64,000 nt of DNA from a virus. Each line of letters starts with the position of its first letter. The first letter of the stretch is position 1. The notes below the pieces were generated by a model. That model was not told the DNA's origin. It did not search any database and saw only the letters and a list, made by a program, of their open reading frames with translations. Both the position numbers and the translations under genes were made by a program. The stretch covers positions 1 through 64,000 of the IMG/VR virus record IMGVR_UViG_3300024346_000014. One strand, written 5' to 3'. Positions 49,342 through 56,546 of this stretch are shown piece by piece.

Positions 49342-49719
49342 TTAATACCAAACTGCTCCATGTCTTAATACCGCTTCAGGTAATTCATATATAGGCGATT
49401 TAGTATCTTTATCTTGGAAGTATCCTGCTTTATATGGATTATAAGTACAAACCTTTTTAAAACGTGGAGTTACTCCTTTTTTATACTCTTCTGCACGTGG
49501 AGCAAATATAAAAGCATGTACGTTTTTACGTTTCTCTTTTATAACCCTTTGCCTCCCTGTTTCGTTGACTAACATCTTAGCATCCTTTACGTGCAATGCA
49601 AATGAATGTTTAAATACTCTCCAACCCGCTTTATCCTGGTCCCATGCTTGGACACTATAGCATTTCTTATGAAGATTAAAGTATATTTTAAATCCTTTAT
49701 CTAGATTCCAATTTCTCAT
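49342..49719 (-). CDS. Conserved phage protein (NVHAF family), unknown function
   Basis: 125 aa, basic. FNLHKKCYSVQAWDQDKAGW, then ETGRQRVIKEKRKNVHAFIF; the G-R-x-R-V-x-x-x-x-[RK]-K-N-V-H-A-F block is a conserved unknown family in many phages. Two bases downstream of the next gene; just upstream of the tRNA unit. Confidence 0.65.
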   Translation of the reverse strand: MRNWNLDKGFKIYFNLHKKCYSVQAWDQDKAGWRVFKHSFALHVKDAKMLVNETGRQRVIKEKRKNVHAFIFAPRAEEYKKGVTPRFKKVCTYNPYKAGYFQDKDTKSPIYELPEAVLRHGAVWY

Positions 49720-49721
49720 AA

Positions 49722-49931
49722 TTAAGATTTTACGATTTCCAATACTTCTTCCCTTGCTGTTTCGCCCTTTAAGCTTATGATTTCTTCAAAGCACTGTTTT
49801 GCTACTTTAAAATCTGTTGACATTGAACCTGATATCAAGTCTCCATCTACCCTTGTAAAGTAATATGTTTCTAAGTCGTTAGTGGTAATCTTAGTCTCTT
49901 TACAGAATGCATATTCTTTTTCCTTACTCAT
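49722..49931 (-). CDS. Small early protein, unknown
   Basis: 69 aa. SKEKEYAFCKETKITTNDLE and FTRVDGDLISGSMSTDFKVA; small alpha/beta. First gene after its own promoter box. Confidence 0.57.
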   Translation of the reverse strand: MSKEKEYAFCKETKITTNDLETYYFTRVDGDLISGSMSTDFKVAKQCFEEIISLKGETAREEVLEIVKS

Positions 49932-49969
49932 AATTAATTTGTTTTTTGTTATATAGCTAATATACTAAA
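49932..49969 (-). promoter_or_regulatory. Early promoter, no palindrome
   Basis: TTTAGTATATTAGCTATATAAC followed by AAAAAACAAATTAATTATG on the minus strand. The palindrome seen in most other cassettes is missing here. Confidence 0.6.
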
Positions 49970-49999
49970 AAATAATCAATTTTTAAACAAAATTTTAAA

Positions 50000-50629
50000 T
50001 TAAATATTGCATTGAGCTCTAACGGGTACTCTCTTTGAGATAGTATTATACCATTGTGTCCAACCTATGGTATCCACATCGGTACGCTTTCTTTTTCCAT
50101 GCTTCATAAATTTACTCAGGCTAATTTTTGAGGATTCTTTTAATAATCCATTTACTTTATCACCATCCATTTGCCATACGCCTATTATTCCTCCGTTCGA
50201 CCATTTATCTGTTGCATCGCATACTACTAAATAAAGTGGCATGTCTTCTTCATGGTATGCTCCATTTTGATATGTAGCTTTTATATAATTAAGGATAGGT
50301 GTTCTATAACCCACTGTTAAACTTCCTGCTGTGTTCATGAATATACCTTTGGTCTTGATATAACAGGTTTTTAATTCTACCTTTGTGAACTTTCCACGTT
50401 TCATCATTATGGAATCTTTTGCTGTGAGATCTGACAAAACAAGAGTGCCGCAAACTATTGCGGCATAAATATCATGGTATAATTTACCATATTCTATCGT
50501 ACTTAGTTCTTTGGGTTTTTTATCGAACAAATAATATTTACTAGGTGTAAATGTGTTTGACTTTATTTGCTTATTAAATAATTTAGTATTATGAGCAATT
50601 CTTCTGTCAAACTCAAGCTGTGTAATCAT
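50000..50629 (-). CDS. Possible PD-(D/E)xK nuclease-like protein
   Basis: 209 aa. FTKVELKTCYIKTKGIFMNT contains E-x-K on a predicted strand, with DSIMMKRGK upstream and EDMPLYLVVCDATDKW downstream, an order seen in restriction-type folds. The catalytic Asp is not pinned down, so the call is weak. Other than this the protein is unrecognised. Four bases separate it from the next gene upstream. Confidence 0.45.
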   Translation of the reverse strand: MITQLEFDRRIAHNTKLFNKQIKSNTFTPSKYYLFDKKPKELSTIEYGKLYHDIYAAIVCGTLVLSDLTAKDSIMMKRGKFTKVELKTCYIKTKGIFMNTAGSLTVGYRTPILNYIKATYQNGAYHEEDMPLYLVVCDATDKWSNGGIIGVWQMDGDKVNGLLKESSKISLSKFMKHGKRKRTDVDTIGWTQWYNTISKRVPVRAQCNI

Positions 50630-50632
50630 GTA

Positions 50633-50944
50633 TTATTTAACCACAGAATCCTTATCAAGTTTTAAATATTCTTCAATACAATTACCCATCTGTTCAATTG
50701 AGGACTCTATGTTTCGTAACTCTTCTATAAGCCATTCTAGATTCCACATTTCTTGAGCCACTTTATAAGTCTTTTCTGATTTTTCAAGAAGCTTAAGGGC
50801 TTCACTATATTCTTTCCAACCATTATCTCTTAGTGGAATGTCATAGTATTCATGAAGCCTTGCTTGAAATCTCCTTAATTCTAATATCTTATCCTTAACT
50901 GATTTAGGAGTACTGGCTTTAGCAATTGTTTCAAATGTATGCAT
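50633..50944 (-). CDS. Helical protein, unknown
   Basis: 103 aa. Almost all helix (KILELRRFQARLHEYYDIPL; WLIEELRNIESSIEQMGNCI). Two bases after the membrane protein gene; part of a leftward unit from 52525 or 51434 to 50000. Confidence 0.55.
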   Translation of the reverse strand: MHTFETIAKASTPKSVKDKILELRRFQARLHEYYDIPLRDNGWKEYSEALKLLEKSEKTYKVAQEMWNLEWLIEELRNIESSIEQMGNCIEEYLKLDKDSVVK

Positions 50945-50946
50945 CT

Positions 50947-51180
50947 TTATTTAGTTTTAGTTGTGTCTGAAAATCCTTCTTTAAGGTCTTGCCATTGCTG
51001 ACTTTCTTTTACTTTACCAGGTAACTTACTAGTTTCCTTGAAAGTTTTACCAATACCTTTTCCTATATGCTTATAATGATTTGTTTCTTGCAACTCCCCT
51101 TTTTGATATATCCCGAGGTATCCAAAGCATATAACAGCTACGCATGCTACTATGAAAATTTTAAATATTCCCTTTATCAT
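50947..51180 (-). CDS. Small membrane-anchored protein
   Basis: 77 aa. N-terminal segment KIFIVACVAVICFGYLGIY is a transmembrane helix or signal anchor. The rest is Lys/Glu-rich (GKTFKETSKLPGKVKESQQW). Overlaps the lipoprotein stop by 4 bp. Confidence 0.58.
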   Translation of the reverse strand: MIKGIFKIFIVACVAVICFGYLGIYQKGELQETNHYKHIGKGIGKTFKETSKLPGKVKESQQWQDLKEGFSDTTKTK

Positions 51181-51434
51181 TTTACTAGAGTTTCATCGAT
51201 TTTAAAATTATTTAAATCTAAACCGGGTCTTGGTGATATGACTACCATTACAGATGAATCATTGTTGAATCCTATTCTTCCATCATCATATGCTTCTTGA
51301 TGCCAGTGTGTCCATTTAGGAGGAACCCCTTCTGGTATATCACTTGGCCTTTTTAAATCATTGCTAGTGCTATTGCTACATGCAACAATTGTAGTTAATA
51401 ATAATATCGATAATATGTTTTTTAAATACTTCAT
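51177..51434 (-). CDS. Small lipoprotein
   Basis: 85 aa. MKYLKNILSILLLTTIVAC: a classic signal peptide with lipobox T-I-V-A-C (Cys19), then SNSTSND and a small beta domain (GFNNDSSVMVVISPRPGLDL). The Ser/Asn after the Cys fits outer-membrane or surface export in Bacteroidota lipoproteins, which is an inference. Confidence 0.68.
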   Translation of the reverse strand: MKYLKNILSILLLTTIVACSNSTSNDLKRPSDIPEGVPPKWTHWHQEAYDDGRIGFNNDSSVMVVISPRPGLDLNNFKIDETLVK

Positions 51435-51437
51435 AAC

Positions 51438-51468
51438 TGGTGTTTTATTAATACTAATATACTAAATT
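51438..51468 (-). promoter_or_regulatory. Early promoter of lipoprotein unit
   Basis: Minus strand AAATTTAGTATATTAGTATT then AATAAAACACCAGTTATG. Box present, palindrome absent, leader not of the CAAAAACAAA type. Confidence 0.5.
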
Positions 51469-51490
51469 TAATTGGCAAGTAAAAACTTAT

Positions 51491-51769
51491 CTAAAACCGT
51501 TTAACCTTTGTGATGATTATTCTGGATTCTTCCGGATTATTCTTTTCTCCTATGAAAACTATACCCTCGTCTCTAACGGTGTCAGCTGTTTTTCTGTAAG
51601 TATGGGTGGACTCCTTTATTCCGGCCATCCATAGCCCTATGTTATATGCTTTTTTTACTGTTCCACATACCGCAGTCGTATCCCAAAAAGTGTTTACTAC
51701 GGAGTGATCTTCCCCTGGCACTATGTCTTTACTTATTGTTACTAAGTATAATATCTTCTTTGATTCCAT
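51491..51769 (-). CDS. Small early protein, unknown
   Basis: 92 aa. LYLVTISKDIVPGEDHSVVN and AYNIGLWMAGIKESTHTYRK. The HSVV part is encoded by the dispersed 10-bp word. Start overlaps the upstream gene end by 41 bp, which is long for this genome. Unknown. Confidence 0.5.
   Translation of the reverse strand: MESKKILYLVTISKDIVPGEDHSVVNTFWDTTAVCGTVKKAYNIGLWMAGIKESTHTYRKTADTVRDEGIVFIGEKNNPEESRIIITKVKRF
51696..51705 (+). repeat. ACTACGGAGT copy in a small early gene
   Basis: Reads H-S-V-V at ~22-25 of the 92-aa protein, the same frame as the two copies in the ATPase gene. Confidence 0.6.
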
Positions 51770-52007
51770 CTATTATAATTTTTATTTTACTACATTTTTC
51801 ATACTCCTCTAAGATTGTAAAATGATCTTTCATTTTTTCTAATGCATCTATCTTTTCAGAAACACTATACTTTTCACTTAACATTTCATCAGGACATCTT
51901 ATTAATATTTTATATATTACTTTATAAAAAACATCTTTATTATGGTCCTTTAAAAAAGAAAGCAATTTTAAAGTATCAGTATTTTGTATTAATTTTTTCC
52001 AATCCAT
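51729..52007 (-). CDS. Small early protein with UVR-like helix pair
   Basis: 92 aa. C-terminal FTILEEYEKCSKIKIIIDGI is like the UvrB/UvrC interaction helix (E-x-Y-E-x-[AC]-x-x-[IL]-[RK]-[DN]-x-[IL]) and nearly repeats a segment of 59597..59917. Its start abuts the stop of the zinc-peptidase gene (shared base at 52007). Confidence 0.55.
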   Translation of the reverse strand: MDWKKLIQNTDTLKLLSFLKDHNKDVFYKVIYKILIRCPDEMLSEKYSVSEKIDALEKMKDHFTILEEYEKCSKIKIIIDGIKEDIILSNNK

Positions 52008-52525
52008 TAGCTAGCTTCTTTACATTTTTGTAAATACCTAGGTAATAATTGAGTCCAATTCTGGGCATAATATCCATTATCTTCTTTTATATAAGTTGAC
52101 ATTATATCACCTGTACCTTCATGGTCTAATTTAAATACATAGTGTCCAAGCTCATGATATATTAAAGCTTTAAGTTGATCTCTTTCCATAGGCCTGTTTA
52201 GAATCCATATTGTTCTAGTACTTAAATCGGATCTGCCCATTATATCTGTAGTGGATTCGCTGTTTAAGAAACCGTATGGTATACTATCTACTATCAATAT
52301 TCGGTCTACTGTTTTAATCTCTGTATCAGCATCTATTCCTGCATTATTAATATCCTGTTTCCATTCAGAAACAATTGACTCTACTTTACTAGAATTATAT
52401 ACTGGATCCTGTTCATTATTGATAACAGCCCATACAGAATATCCTATCAATATTCCTATAGTAATCAGTGTACCCAATGTTTTGAGTACGTTTGGTTTAT
52501 CTTGTATGTATATTCCTTTTGCCAT
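52007..52525 (-). CDS. Membrane-anchored zinc metallopeptidase (putative)
   Basis: 172 aa. A transmembrane segment at ~15-36 (TLGTLITIGILIGYSVWAVI), then a protease domain with HELGH at 124-128, a further His135 in FKLDH and a GDIMS Met-turn-like segment. This is a metzincin-like pattern HExxH...(D)H...M. It would act outside the inner membrane on periplasmic substrates. Role could be superinfection exclusion or envelope remodelling; unproven. Confidence 0.65.
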   Translation of the reverse strand: MAKGIYIQDKPNVLKTLGTLITIGILIGYSVWAVINNEQDPVYNSSKVESIVSEWKQDINNAGIDADTEIKTVDRILIVDSIPYGFLNSESTTDIMGRSDLSTRTIWILNRPMERDQLKALIYHELGHYVFKLDHEGTGDIMSTYIKEDNGYYAQNWTQLLPRYLQKCKEAS

Positions 52526-52543
52526 CTTTATTATTATACTAAT

Positions 52544-52732
52544 TTATTCCCAGTTAAAAAAGGTTTTTCCTAGTTCTTCTACAAAAAGAAGACCACTTTC
52601 AGCCATTTGTAGATATATTAAATTTACCTCGTCCTGACTCGTTGATCTATAATGTCTAATATCTCTTAAATAATCCTTTTTTCTTTGAGCAATAAAGTCT
52701 TCTATGTCCTGTAACTTTGCTTTATGTTGCAT
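52544..52732 (-). CDS. Small early protein with long structured leader
   Basis: 62 aa. MQHKAKLQDIEDFIAQRKKD, helical. Its 5' leader contains the 52748-52817 hairpin. Unknown. Confidence 0.55.
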   Translation of the reverse strand: MQHKAKLQDIEDFIAQRKKDYLRDIRHYRSTSQDEVNLIYLQMAESGLLFVEELGKTFFNWE

Positions 52733-52747
52733 ATTTAAATTTAAATG

Positions 52748-52817
52748 GATATACAGAGGATCTCTGTTTTAAGGTTTCAGATCACTAGCGCCTGTGTTGT
52801 CCCCTCCTCTGTATATC
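52748..52817 (-). promoter_or_regulatory. Structured 5' leader element
   Basis: A 13-bp perfect inverted repeat, GATATACAGAGGA and TCCTCTGTATATC, closes a 44-nt loop (GC-richer than surroundings) between the promoter-like word at 52854-52866 and the start codon at 52732. Regulatory RNA, or an operator, is suggested. Confidence 0.5.
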
Positions 52818-52853
52818 GCCTGCTTTGTTATTTTAAAACCTTTCTATATTATA

Positions 52854-52894
52854 TATTATACTAAAATATTACACAAAAGTATAATTATATGTTA
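52854..52894 (-). promoter_or_regulatory. Promoter with half palindrome
   Basis: Minus strand TTTTAGTATAATATATAATA, preceded by a degenerate palindrome (TTACACAAAA arm at 52869-52878 on the plus strand). It drives the leader and the 62-aa gene. Confidence 0.45.
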
Positions 52895-53257
52895 TGATAT
52901 TACGTTTTCAACTAGGTCATCTATAGAACCATATGCACTCTTGACATGCCAGTTGTTGTTTTTAGTAAATAGGTATCCATACTCTTCAATGTCACTGCTA
53001 TAGTAATCATCTACTGATGCATGAACATTTGGTTCCTCTAATTCCTCTCCTCTTGATTCACCGTATTTTTCATAATAGGATTCATCTACTGTAGATCTGC
53101 TACCTTCGTCTATAAAGTCTTCCACTTCTCTCGTTGAATTAAAACTTCGATTTAATAAGTCTTGTCCTACTCCATCTGGATATCCATCCCAATGACAGTA
53201 TACTGATTTAACTGTTCCGTTGTCTAATTCCACTGCAATTCTTGATCTTGTTGCCAT
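52892..53257 (-). CDS. Conserved phage protein (SRIAVE...HWDGYP family)
   Basis: 121 aa. ATRSRIAVELDNGTVKSVYC-HWDGYPDGVGQDLL is a widespread family of unknown function in phages and some bacteria, often with [ST]-R-x-x-[IV] then C-H-W-D-G-Y. Acidic C-terminus (DVDDYYSSDIEEYGYLF-like). First gene after a palindrome-bearing cassette. Confidence 0.7.
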   Translation of the reverse strand: MATRSRIAVELDNGTVKSVYCHWDGYPDGVGQDLLNRSFNSTREVEDFIDEGSRSTVDESYYEKYGESRGEELEEPNVHASVDDYYSSDIEEYGYLFTKNNNWHVKSAYGSIDDLVENVIS

Positions 53258-53335
53258 AATTATTTTGTTTTTGTTATTAATTGTTATATAGCTAATATAC
53301 TAAATTACTTACACAAAATAAAACTTTTATGCAAT
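53258..53335 (-). promoter_or_regulatory. Early promoter cassette with degenerate palindrome
   Basis: Palindrome arms TTACACAAA (53309) and a weaker ATGCAA, box TTTAGTATATTAGC (53306-53291), then TATATAACAATTAATAACAA and CAAAATAATTATG. Confidence 0.6.
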
Positions 53336-53671
53336 TAGTTTGCCTTGCTCTTGAACCTGTTGGTTAAAATAGATTTCCATAGATTCCTCTTCTTTTAACT
53401 TAGTTGCAACCCATATTATTTGAGCTTTAGCTCTCTGACGTTTTTTACGTGTTTCAGCTGCGCTGCCTCCTTTAATACAGTTTGATACTGAGTTAAGAGT
53501 ATTTAAGTATGACCTAAGATACCTTACATTACCTATAGTTATTCTTCTTAAATCTATAAGATCTGCTAGTTTTTCCCTATTAACTTGTTGAGCCAATATC
53601 TCCTTCGCCAAGACATCAAGCCTTTCCTGTTCCTGTTTAGATTCTATTATATTGTTTATCCACTTTAACAT
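53327..53671 (-). CDS. Helical basic protein, unknown
   Basis: 114 aa. LKWINNIIESKQEQERLDVL and AETRKKRQRAKAQIIWVATK. Three-helix character with a basic middle. Ends inside the next promoter cassette, next to the degenerate palindrome. Unknown. Confidence 0.55.
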   Translation of the reverse strand: MLKWINNIIESKQEQERLDVLAKEILAQQVNREKLADLIDLRRITIGNVRYLRSYLNTLNSVSNCIKGGSAAETRKKRQRAKAQIIWVATKLKEEESMEIYFNQQVQEQGKLIA

Positions 53672-53693
53672 ATCTATATTATACTAAAAATTT
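53672..53693 (-). promoter_or_regulatory. Promoter-like TTTAGTATAATA, leftward
   Basis: Minus strand AATTTTTAGTATAATATAG followed by ATATG at 53671. The upstream edge touches the 10-bp repeat at 53694. Confidence 0.5.
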
Positions 53694-53703
53694 ACTACGG
53701 AGT
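53694..53703 (+). repeat. ACTACGGAGT copy supplying a stop codon
   Basis: Leftward it encodes the final Thr-Pro-stop of the 153-aa gene. Confidence 0.65.
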
Positions 53704-54156
53704 AGTTTCCTGTAGAGCCTCTTCCCTCTCTTTTATTATCTGATATACTACTTCATCTACTACTTTATCATATATGGCCATTTGGTCTTTGGTAAAGTCA
53801 GGGTACTTAGCGCCATGGTCGCATTTAATAAACTGTTCTAGTTTTTCAAAAGAATCCCTATCATCCATATATAGGTCTAATTCATCGAGCATTTCTTCAT
53901 AGAATGGATTTATACTCTGTTCTCCCCATGATTCTTGAAATACATTACCGTTTCCGTTATTGCAGAAATCATAGTATAACCTGCATATTGCCCTTAGCAT
54001 TTTACCATGGTCTGTTTCTGCTTCGCCTGATGCAGGTACTAGTTCCTTTTCTAATTTATCAAATTCTTTTTGATATGCACCATCCTCTTTCCAATAACTT
54101 TTACCTTTGCGTGTGTTCTTTTTCTTCATTCCTTTTTTTTTAAACTCTATTTGCAA
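53695..54156 (-). CDS. Unknown acidic early protein
   Basis: 153 aa. A basic start (IEFKKKGMKKKNTRKGKSYW) and then acidic helices (YEEMLDELDLYMDDRDSFEK; MAIYDKVVDEVVYQIIKERE). Ends ETTP with the stop inside the 10-bp word. Start overlaps the end of the 61-aa gene by 17 bp. Confidence 0.58.
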   Translation of the reverse strand: MQIEFKKKGMKKKNTRKGKSYWKEDGAYQKEFDKLEKELVPASGEAETDHGKMLRAICRLYYDFCNNGNGNVFQESWGEQSINPFYEEMLDELDLYMDDRDSFEKLEQFIKCDHGAKYPDFTKDQMAIYDKVVDEVVYQIIKEREEALQETTP

Positions 54157-54325
54157 TATAACCTACTGGATCCTTGATTCCTTTGGATTCCAAGTATTCT
54201 TTTAAACCTTCTTCTTCGTATACTATTGAGTCAGCTATGTCATATGCTTCGTCATCTGGTATACCGCTGCTGAATCCTAGATCCTTTAGCAATTTCTGTA
54301 ACCTTTCTTCTGTGTACTTTGCCAT
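54140..54325 (-). CDS. Small early protein, unknown
   Basis: 61 aa, acidic: AKYTEERLQKLLKDLGFSSG and AYDIADSIVYEEEGLKEYLE. Two bases after the zinc-ribbon gene's stop. Unknown. Confidence 0.57.
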   Translation of the reverse strand: MAKYTEERLQKLLKDLGFSSGIPDDEAYDIADSIVYEEEGLKEYLESKGIKDPVGYIANRV

Positions 54326-54327
54326 GT

Positions 54328-54504
54328 CTATCCTTTTAATATATTAGTTAATCTTGCTGGTATTACTTTGGTGTAATTACAAGTGTCACAGCACCTTCCG
54401 TCTTCAACCAGGGGATCTGCATTATGACCCTGGTCCCAGAATACTTTACCCGTTGATGAGTCTACTTGTTTCTCGATTTCTTCTTTACAAATTGAACATT
54501 CCAT
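54328..54504 (-). CDS. 58-aa zinc-ribbon protein
   Basis: MECSICKEEIEKQVDSSTGK then GHNADPLVEDGRCCDTCNYT. Cys3-x2-Cys6 and Cys38/39-x-x-Cys42 give a compact zinc ribbon; the N-A-x-P-[LV]-x-[DE]-G-R-C-C-x-x-C block is common in phages. ATG sits directly behind the early cassette. Function unknown. Confidence 0.65.
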   Translation of the reverse strand: MECSICKEEIEKQVDSSTGKVFWDQGHNADPLVEDGRCCDTCNYTKVIPARLTNILKG

Positions 54505-54571
54505 AATTATTTTGTTTTTGTTATAATACTAATATACTAAATTAATTACACAGAATATAATTTTTATGTAA
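54505..54571 (-). promoter_or_regulatory. Early promoter cassette with palindrome
   Basis: Palindrome 54546-54571 (left arm TTACACA, right arm ATGTAA), box AATTTAGTATATTAGTATTA, then TAACAAAAACAAAATAATT and ATG. Confidence 0.62.
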
Positions 54572-54582
54572 ATAGTTTACCT

Positions 54583-54969
54583 TTATCCTATGCTACTTCT
54601 TTTAGGTGAATATTCCCATGGACCATTTACAATAGTGTTAACGTACCTCGTTGTTGGTACCGCTTCCACAAATCGCCAATGCATTTCTCCATGCTCGTCT
54701 TCTATTCTTACCCAACCTATGTCGGTATCTTCACCAATGTAAATGCTATTTGCAAAGTCTTTGGCATCTTGTTTATTCTTAAAGAACTTTATCATCTTTG
54801 AAGAAACTGATTCTTCGCTCTTTTCAAAAGGGATGAGGTCGTCATTATCCATTTGTACTACTCCATTTCCAATTGAAACAAAATATCCATAGTCTATGCC
54901 GCTACCTACATGTTGCCTTGCTAACTCTTCTACTTCTGGGTCGTGTTTAAATTCTGTGTAATTTTTCAT
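54583..54969 (-). CDS. Early protein, unknown
   Basis: 128 aa. MKNYTEFKHDPEVEELARQH at the start is superficially leader-like but lacks the F-x-E context. Middle: IKFFKNKQDAKDFANSIYIG; end: HWRFVEAVPTTRYVNTIVNG. Unknown. Confidence 0.57.
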   Translation of the reverse strand: MKNYTEFKHDPEVEELARQHVGSGIDYGYFVSIGNGVVQMDNDDLIPFEKSEESVSSKMIKFFKNKQDAKDFANSIYIGEDTDIGWVRIEDEHGEMHWRFVEAVPTTRYVNTIVNGPWEYSPKRSSIG

Positions 54970-54971
54970 AT

Positions 54972-55112
54972 CTATTTTTTAAATCTGCTATTTGTTTTTT
55001 CATACTTATCTAAGAACGTTGCAAAGTTCATCTGCTCATTTGGATTCTCGCGGTTCCACTTGGCTTGAGCCTTCTTTATCCTATTGTATTGGGATACTGT
55101 TTCGTTCTTCAT
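54972..55112 (-). CDS. 46-aa early protein
   Basis: MKNETVSQYNRIKKAQAKWN then PNEQMNFATFLDKYEKTNSR; basic helical peptide. Tight spacing (2 bp each side) to the 65-aa and 128-aa genes supports it as real. Confidence 0.55.
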   Translation of the reverse strand: MKNETVSQYNRIKKAQAKWNRENPNEQMNFATFLDKYEKTNSRFKK

Positions 55113-55114
55113 AA

Positions 55115-55312
55115 TTAATTTAATGTTTCAGTTCTAACTTCTGCATATATTTCTCCCCCATCTGCTTCACTATCTCCTTCATGATATTCCATATCATTTT
55201 CTTCTGCTACTTCCTTTAACGCTAAAATAGCCTCATCTCTTTCTTTGTAAACCAGTGTTGATATATAATCAGGCGTGGTTTCTAATAATACATATACTTC
55301 TTTGTTATTCAT
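55115..55312 (-). CDS. Small acidic early protein
   Basis: 65 aa. NNKEVYVLLETTPDYISTLV and EYHEGDSEADGGEIYAEVRT. Small beta-alpha fold, unknown. First gene of its unit. Confidence 0.57.
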   Translation of the reverse strand: MNNKEVYVLLETTPDYISTLVYKERDEAILALKEVAEENDMEYHEGDSEADGGEIYAEVRTETLN

Positions 55313-55379
55313 AATTAATTTGTTTTTGTTATATAGCTAATATACTAAATATATACACAAAATAAAACTATTGTGCTAA
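55313..55379 (-). promoter_or_regulatory. Early promoter cassette with palindrome
   Basis: Palindrome 55352-55379 (TTAGCACAATAG...TATTTTGTGTATA on the minus strand), box TTTAGTATATTAGCTATA, leader AACAAAAACAAATTAATTATG. Confidence 0.62.
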
Positions 55380-55431
55380 CTAGTTTACCTTTATGTTTGT
55401 GAATAATAGTAGTTGACAAACCTCTGTTCAT

Positions 55432-55513
55432 AAAAAAATACCCAGCTATATGCTAACCGGGTATCAATAAACAAAAAAATACCCAGCTATATGCTAACCG
55501 GGTATCAATAAAC
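55432..55513 (-). terminator. Tandemly duplicated leftward terminator
   Basis: Two perfect 41-bp copies (55432-55472 and 55473-55513). Each has a stem ATACCC/GGGTAT and, leftward, TTTTTTT. Ends the unit that closes with the 133-aa gene. Confidence 0.8.
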
Positions 55514-55559
55514 AAAATCTACAATAGTAGCTCTTGAATAGTTATTATACTAAATGTTT

Positions 55560-55569
55560 ACTACGGAGT
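55560..55569 (+). repeat. ACTACGGAGT copy after a stop
   Basis: Located 21 bp past the stop of the 133-aa gene, before the tandem terminator. Confidence 0.6.
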
Positions 55570-55589
55570 AGCCTTTATCTAAATATTTT

Positions 55590-55991
55590 CTACCACCAAC
55601 TATCATAGAATACAGTATACCCTTCTTTAATAGCTCCGCTTGCCTGTTTGCAAAATTCCAGGTCATGTCTCTCCTGTTCCTCGTCTCTAATAGATTCTCC
55701 AAAAAAGAACCCACTGGTTTGAGGAAGATTATTATCTAGTATATCTTGTGCTAGATTATCAATGTCTTCTTGGGTTAATGCAACAGGTGCACAATTAAAA
55801 TCAGGATTCTGCCCACCTTTCTTTTCATATAACCTTTGCATCCAACCTTGTAAGTTAGGGTGCTTACGCCAATAGTTGATTTCATCATAGGCGTTTTTGT
55901 TTGATTCAACTGCCTTGTTTAACTCTTCTCCAAAGTCTACTGCTTTGCTAAGTTTTACCTTTGTCATGTATGCATACTGGTCTAGTCCCAT
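55590..55991 (-). CDS. Conserved phage protein (MGLDQYAY family), unknown function
   Basis: 133 aa. The start MGLDQYAY, EINYWRKHPNLQGWMQRLY, FNCAPVALTQEDIDNLAQDI and LPQTSGFFFGES are hallmarks of a widely shared phage family that is often mislabelled phosphoglycerate kinase. No kinase motif is present. Cys in NCAPV and the W-R-K-H-P block are conserved in the family. Confidence 0.72.
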   Translation of the reverse strand: MGLDQYAYMTKVKLSKAVDFGEELNKAVESNKNAYDEINYWRKHPNLQGWMQRLYEKKGGQNPDFNCAPVALTQEDIDNLAQDILDNNLPQTSGFFFGESIRDEEQERHDLEFCKQASGAIKEGYTVFYDSWW

Positions 55992-56008
55992 TGTTATTGT
56001 TTTTAAGT

Positions 56009-56263
56009 TTAATATTGTTCTCCATAAAGACCATTCTTATGGTCCTTTTCTAATTGTACCTTTGCGTCTTCCAACTCCCGTTTCCAGTCGTAGTATTTAC
56101 TATCTAAATCCGGGTTTGAATAATGTCTAGCATCGATGGGTAACCATTCTAAGAAGTCTTCTACATCATCTTCTTCATATAATATTGGTCCAAATGCTTG
56201 CATTGTTGTGGTGCAGTATAATGCTTTCTCACCATCTTTGTTTTCTATGTATCCTACTGCCAT
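56009..56263 (-). CDS. Small early protein, unknown
   Basis: 84 aa. AVGYIENKDGEKALYCTTTM and DVEDFLEWLPIDARHYSNPD. Shares its first base with the stop of the 70-aa gene. Unknown. Confidence 0.57.
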   Translation of the reverse strand: MAVGYIENKDGEKALYCTTTMQAFGPILYEEDDVEDFLEWLPIDARHYSNPDLDSKYYDWKRELEDAKVQLEKDHKNGLYGEQY

Positions 56264-56475
56264 TACTTCTTGATTATATGGTATCTATTAGCTAATGTAT
56301 TCCATATCACCTGAATCGCTGTGGTGCCATATACGGCCATCTCTGGACTGGTGCTACTTTCAATTACTTGCTTAGCATAGTTAAATGCCTCCATTATATC
56401 TTCGCGGTCTGCGAACATTGCGGTTTCTTGCAATCCAATTGGGGTACCTGTTACTGTTTCTGTTTCTTCTGTCAT
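56263..56475 (-). CDS. Small early protein, unknown
   Basis: 70 aa, helical. TPIGLQETAMFADREDIMEA and VYGTTAIQVIWNTLANRYHI. First gene behind a cassette. Confidence 0.57.
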   Translation of the reverse strand: MTEETETVTGTPIGLQETAMFADREDIMEAFNYAKQVIESSTSPEMAVYGTTAIQVIWNTLANRYHIIKK

Positions 56476-56540
56476 AATTATTTGTTTTTGTTATATAGCT
56501 AATATACTAATAATCTACACAATAAAAAAATCCTGTGTAA
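56476..56540 (-). promoter_or_regulatory. Early promoter cassette with palindrome
   Basis: Minus strand TTACACAGGATTTTTTTATT ending GTGTAG, box TTAGTATATTAGCTATATAA, leader CAAAAACAAATAATTATG. Confidence 0.62.
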
Positions 56541-56546
56541 TAAAGT

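Noticed and set aside
53694-53703. 10-bp word as a T4 RegB-type GGAG cleavage site
   Set aside because: The GGAG is on the template side; the mRNA sense of the leftward genes reads ACUCCGUAGU.
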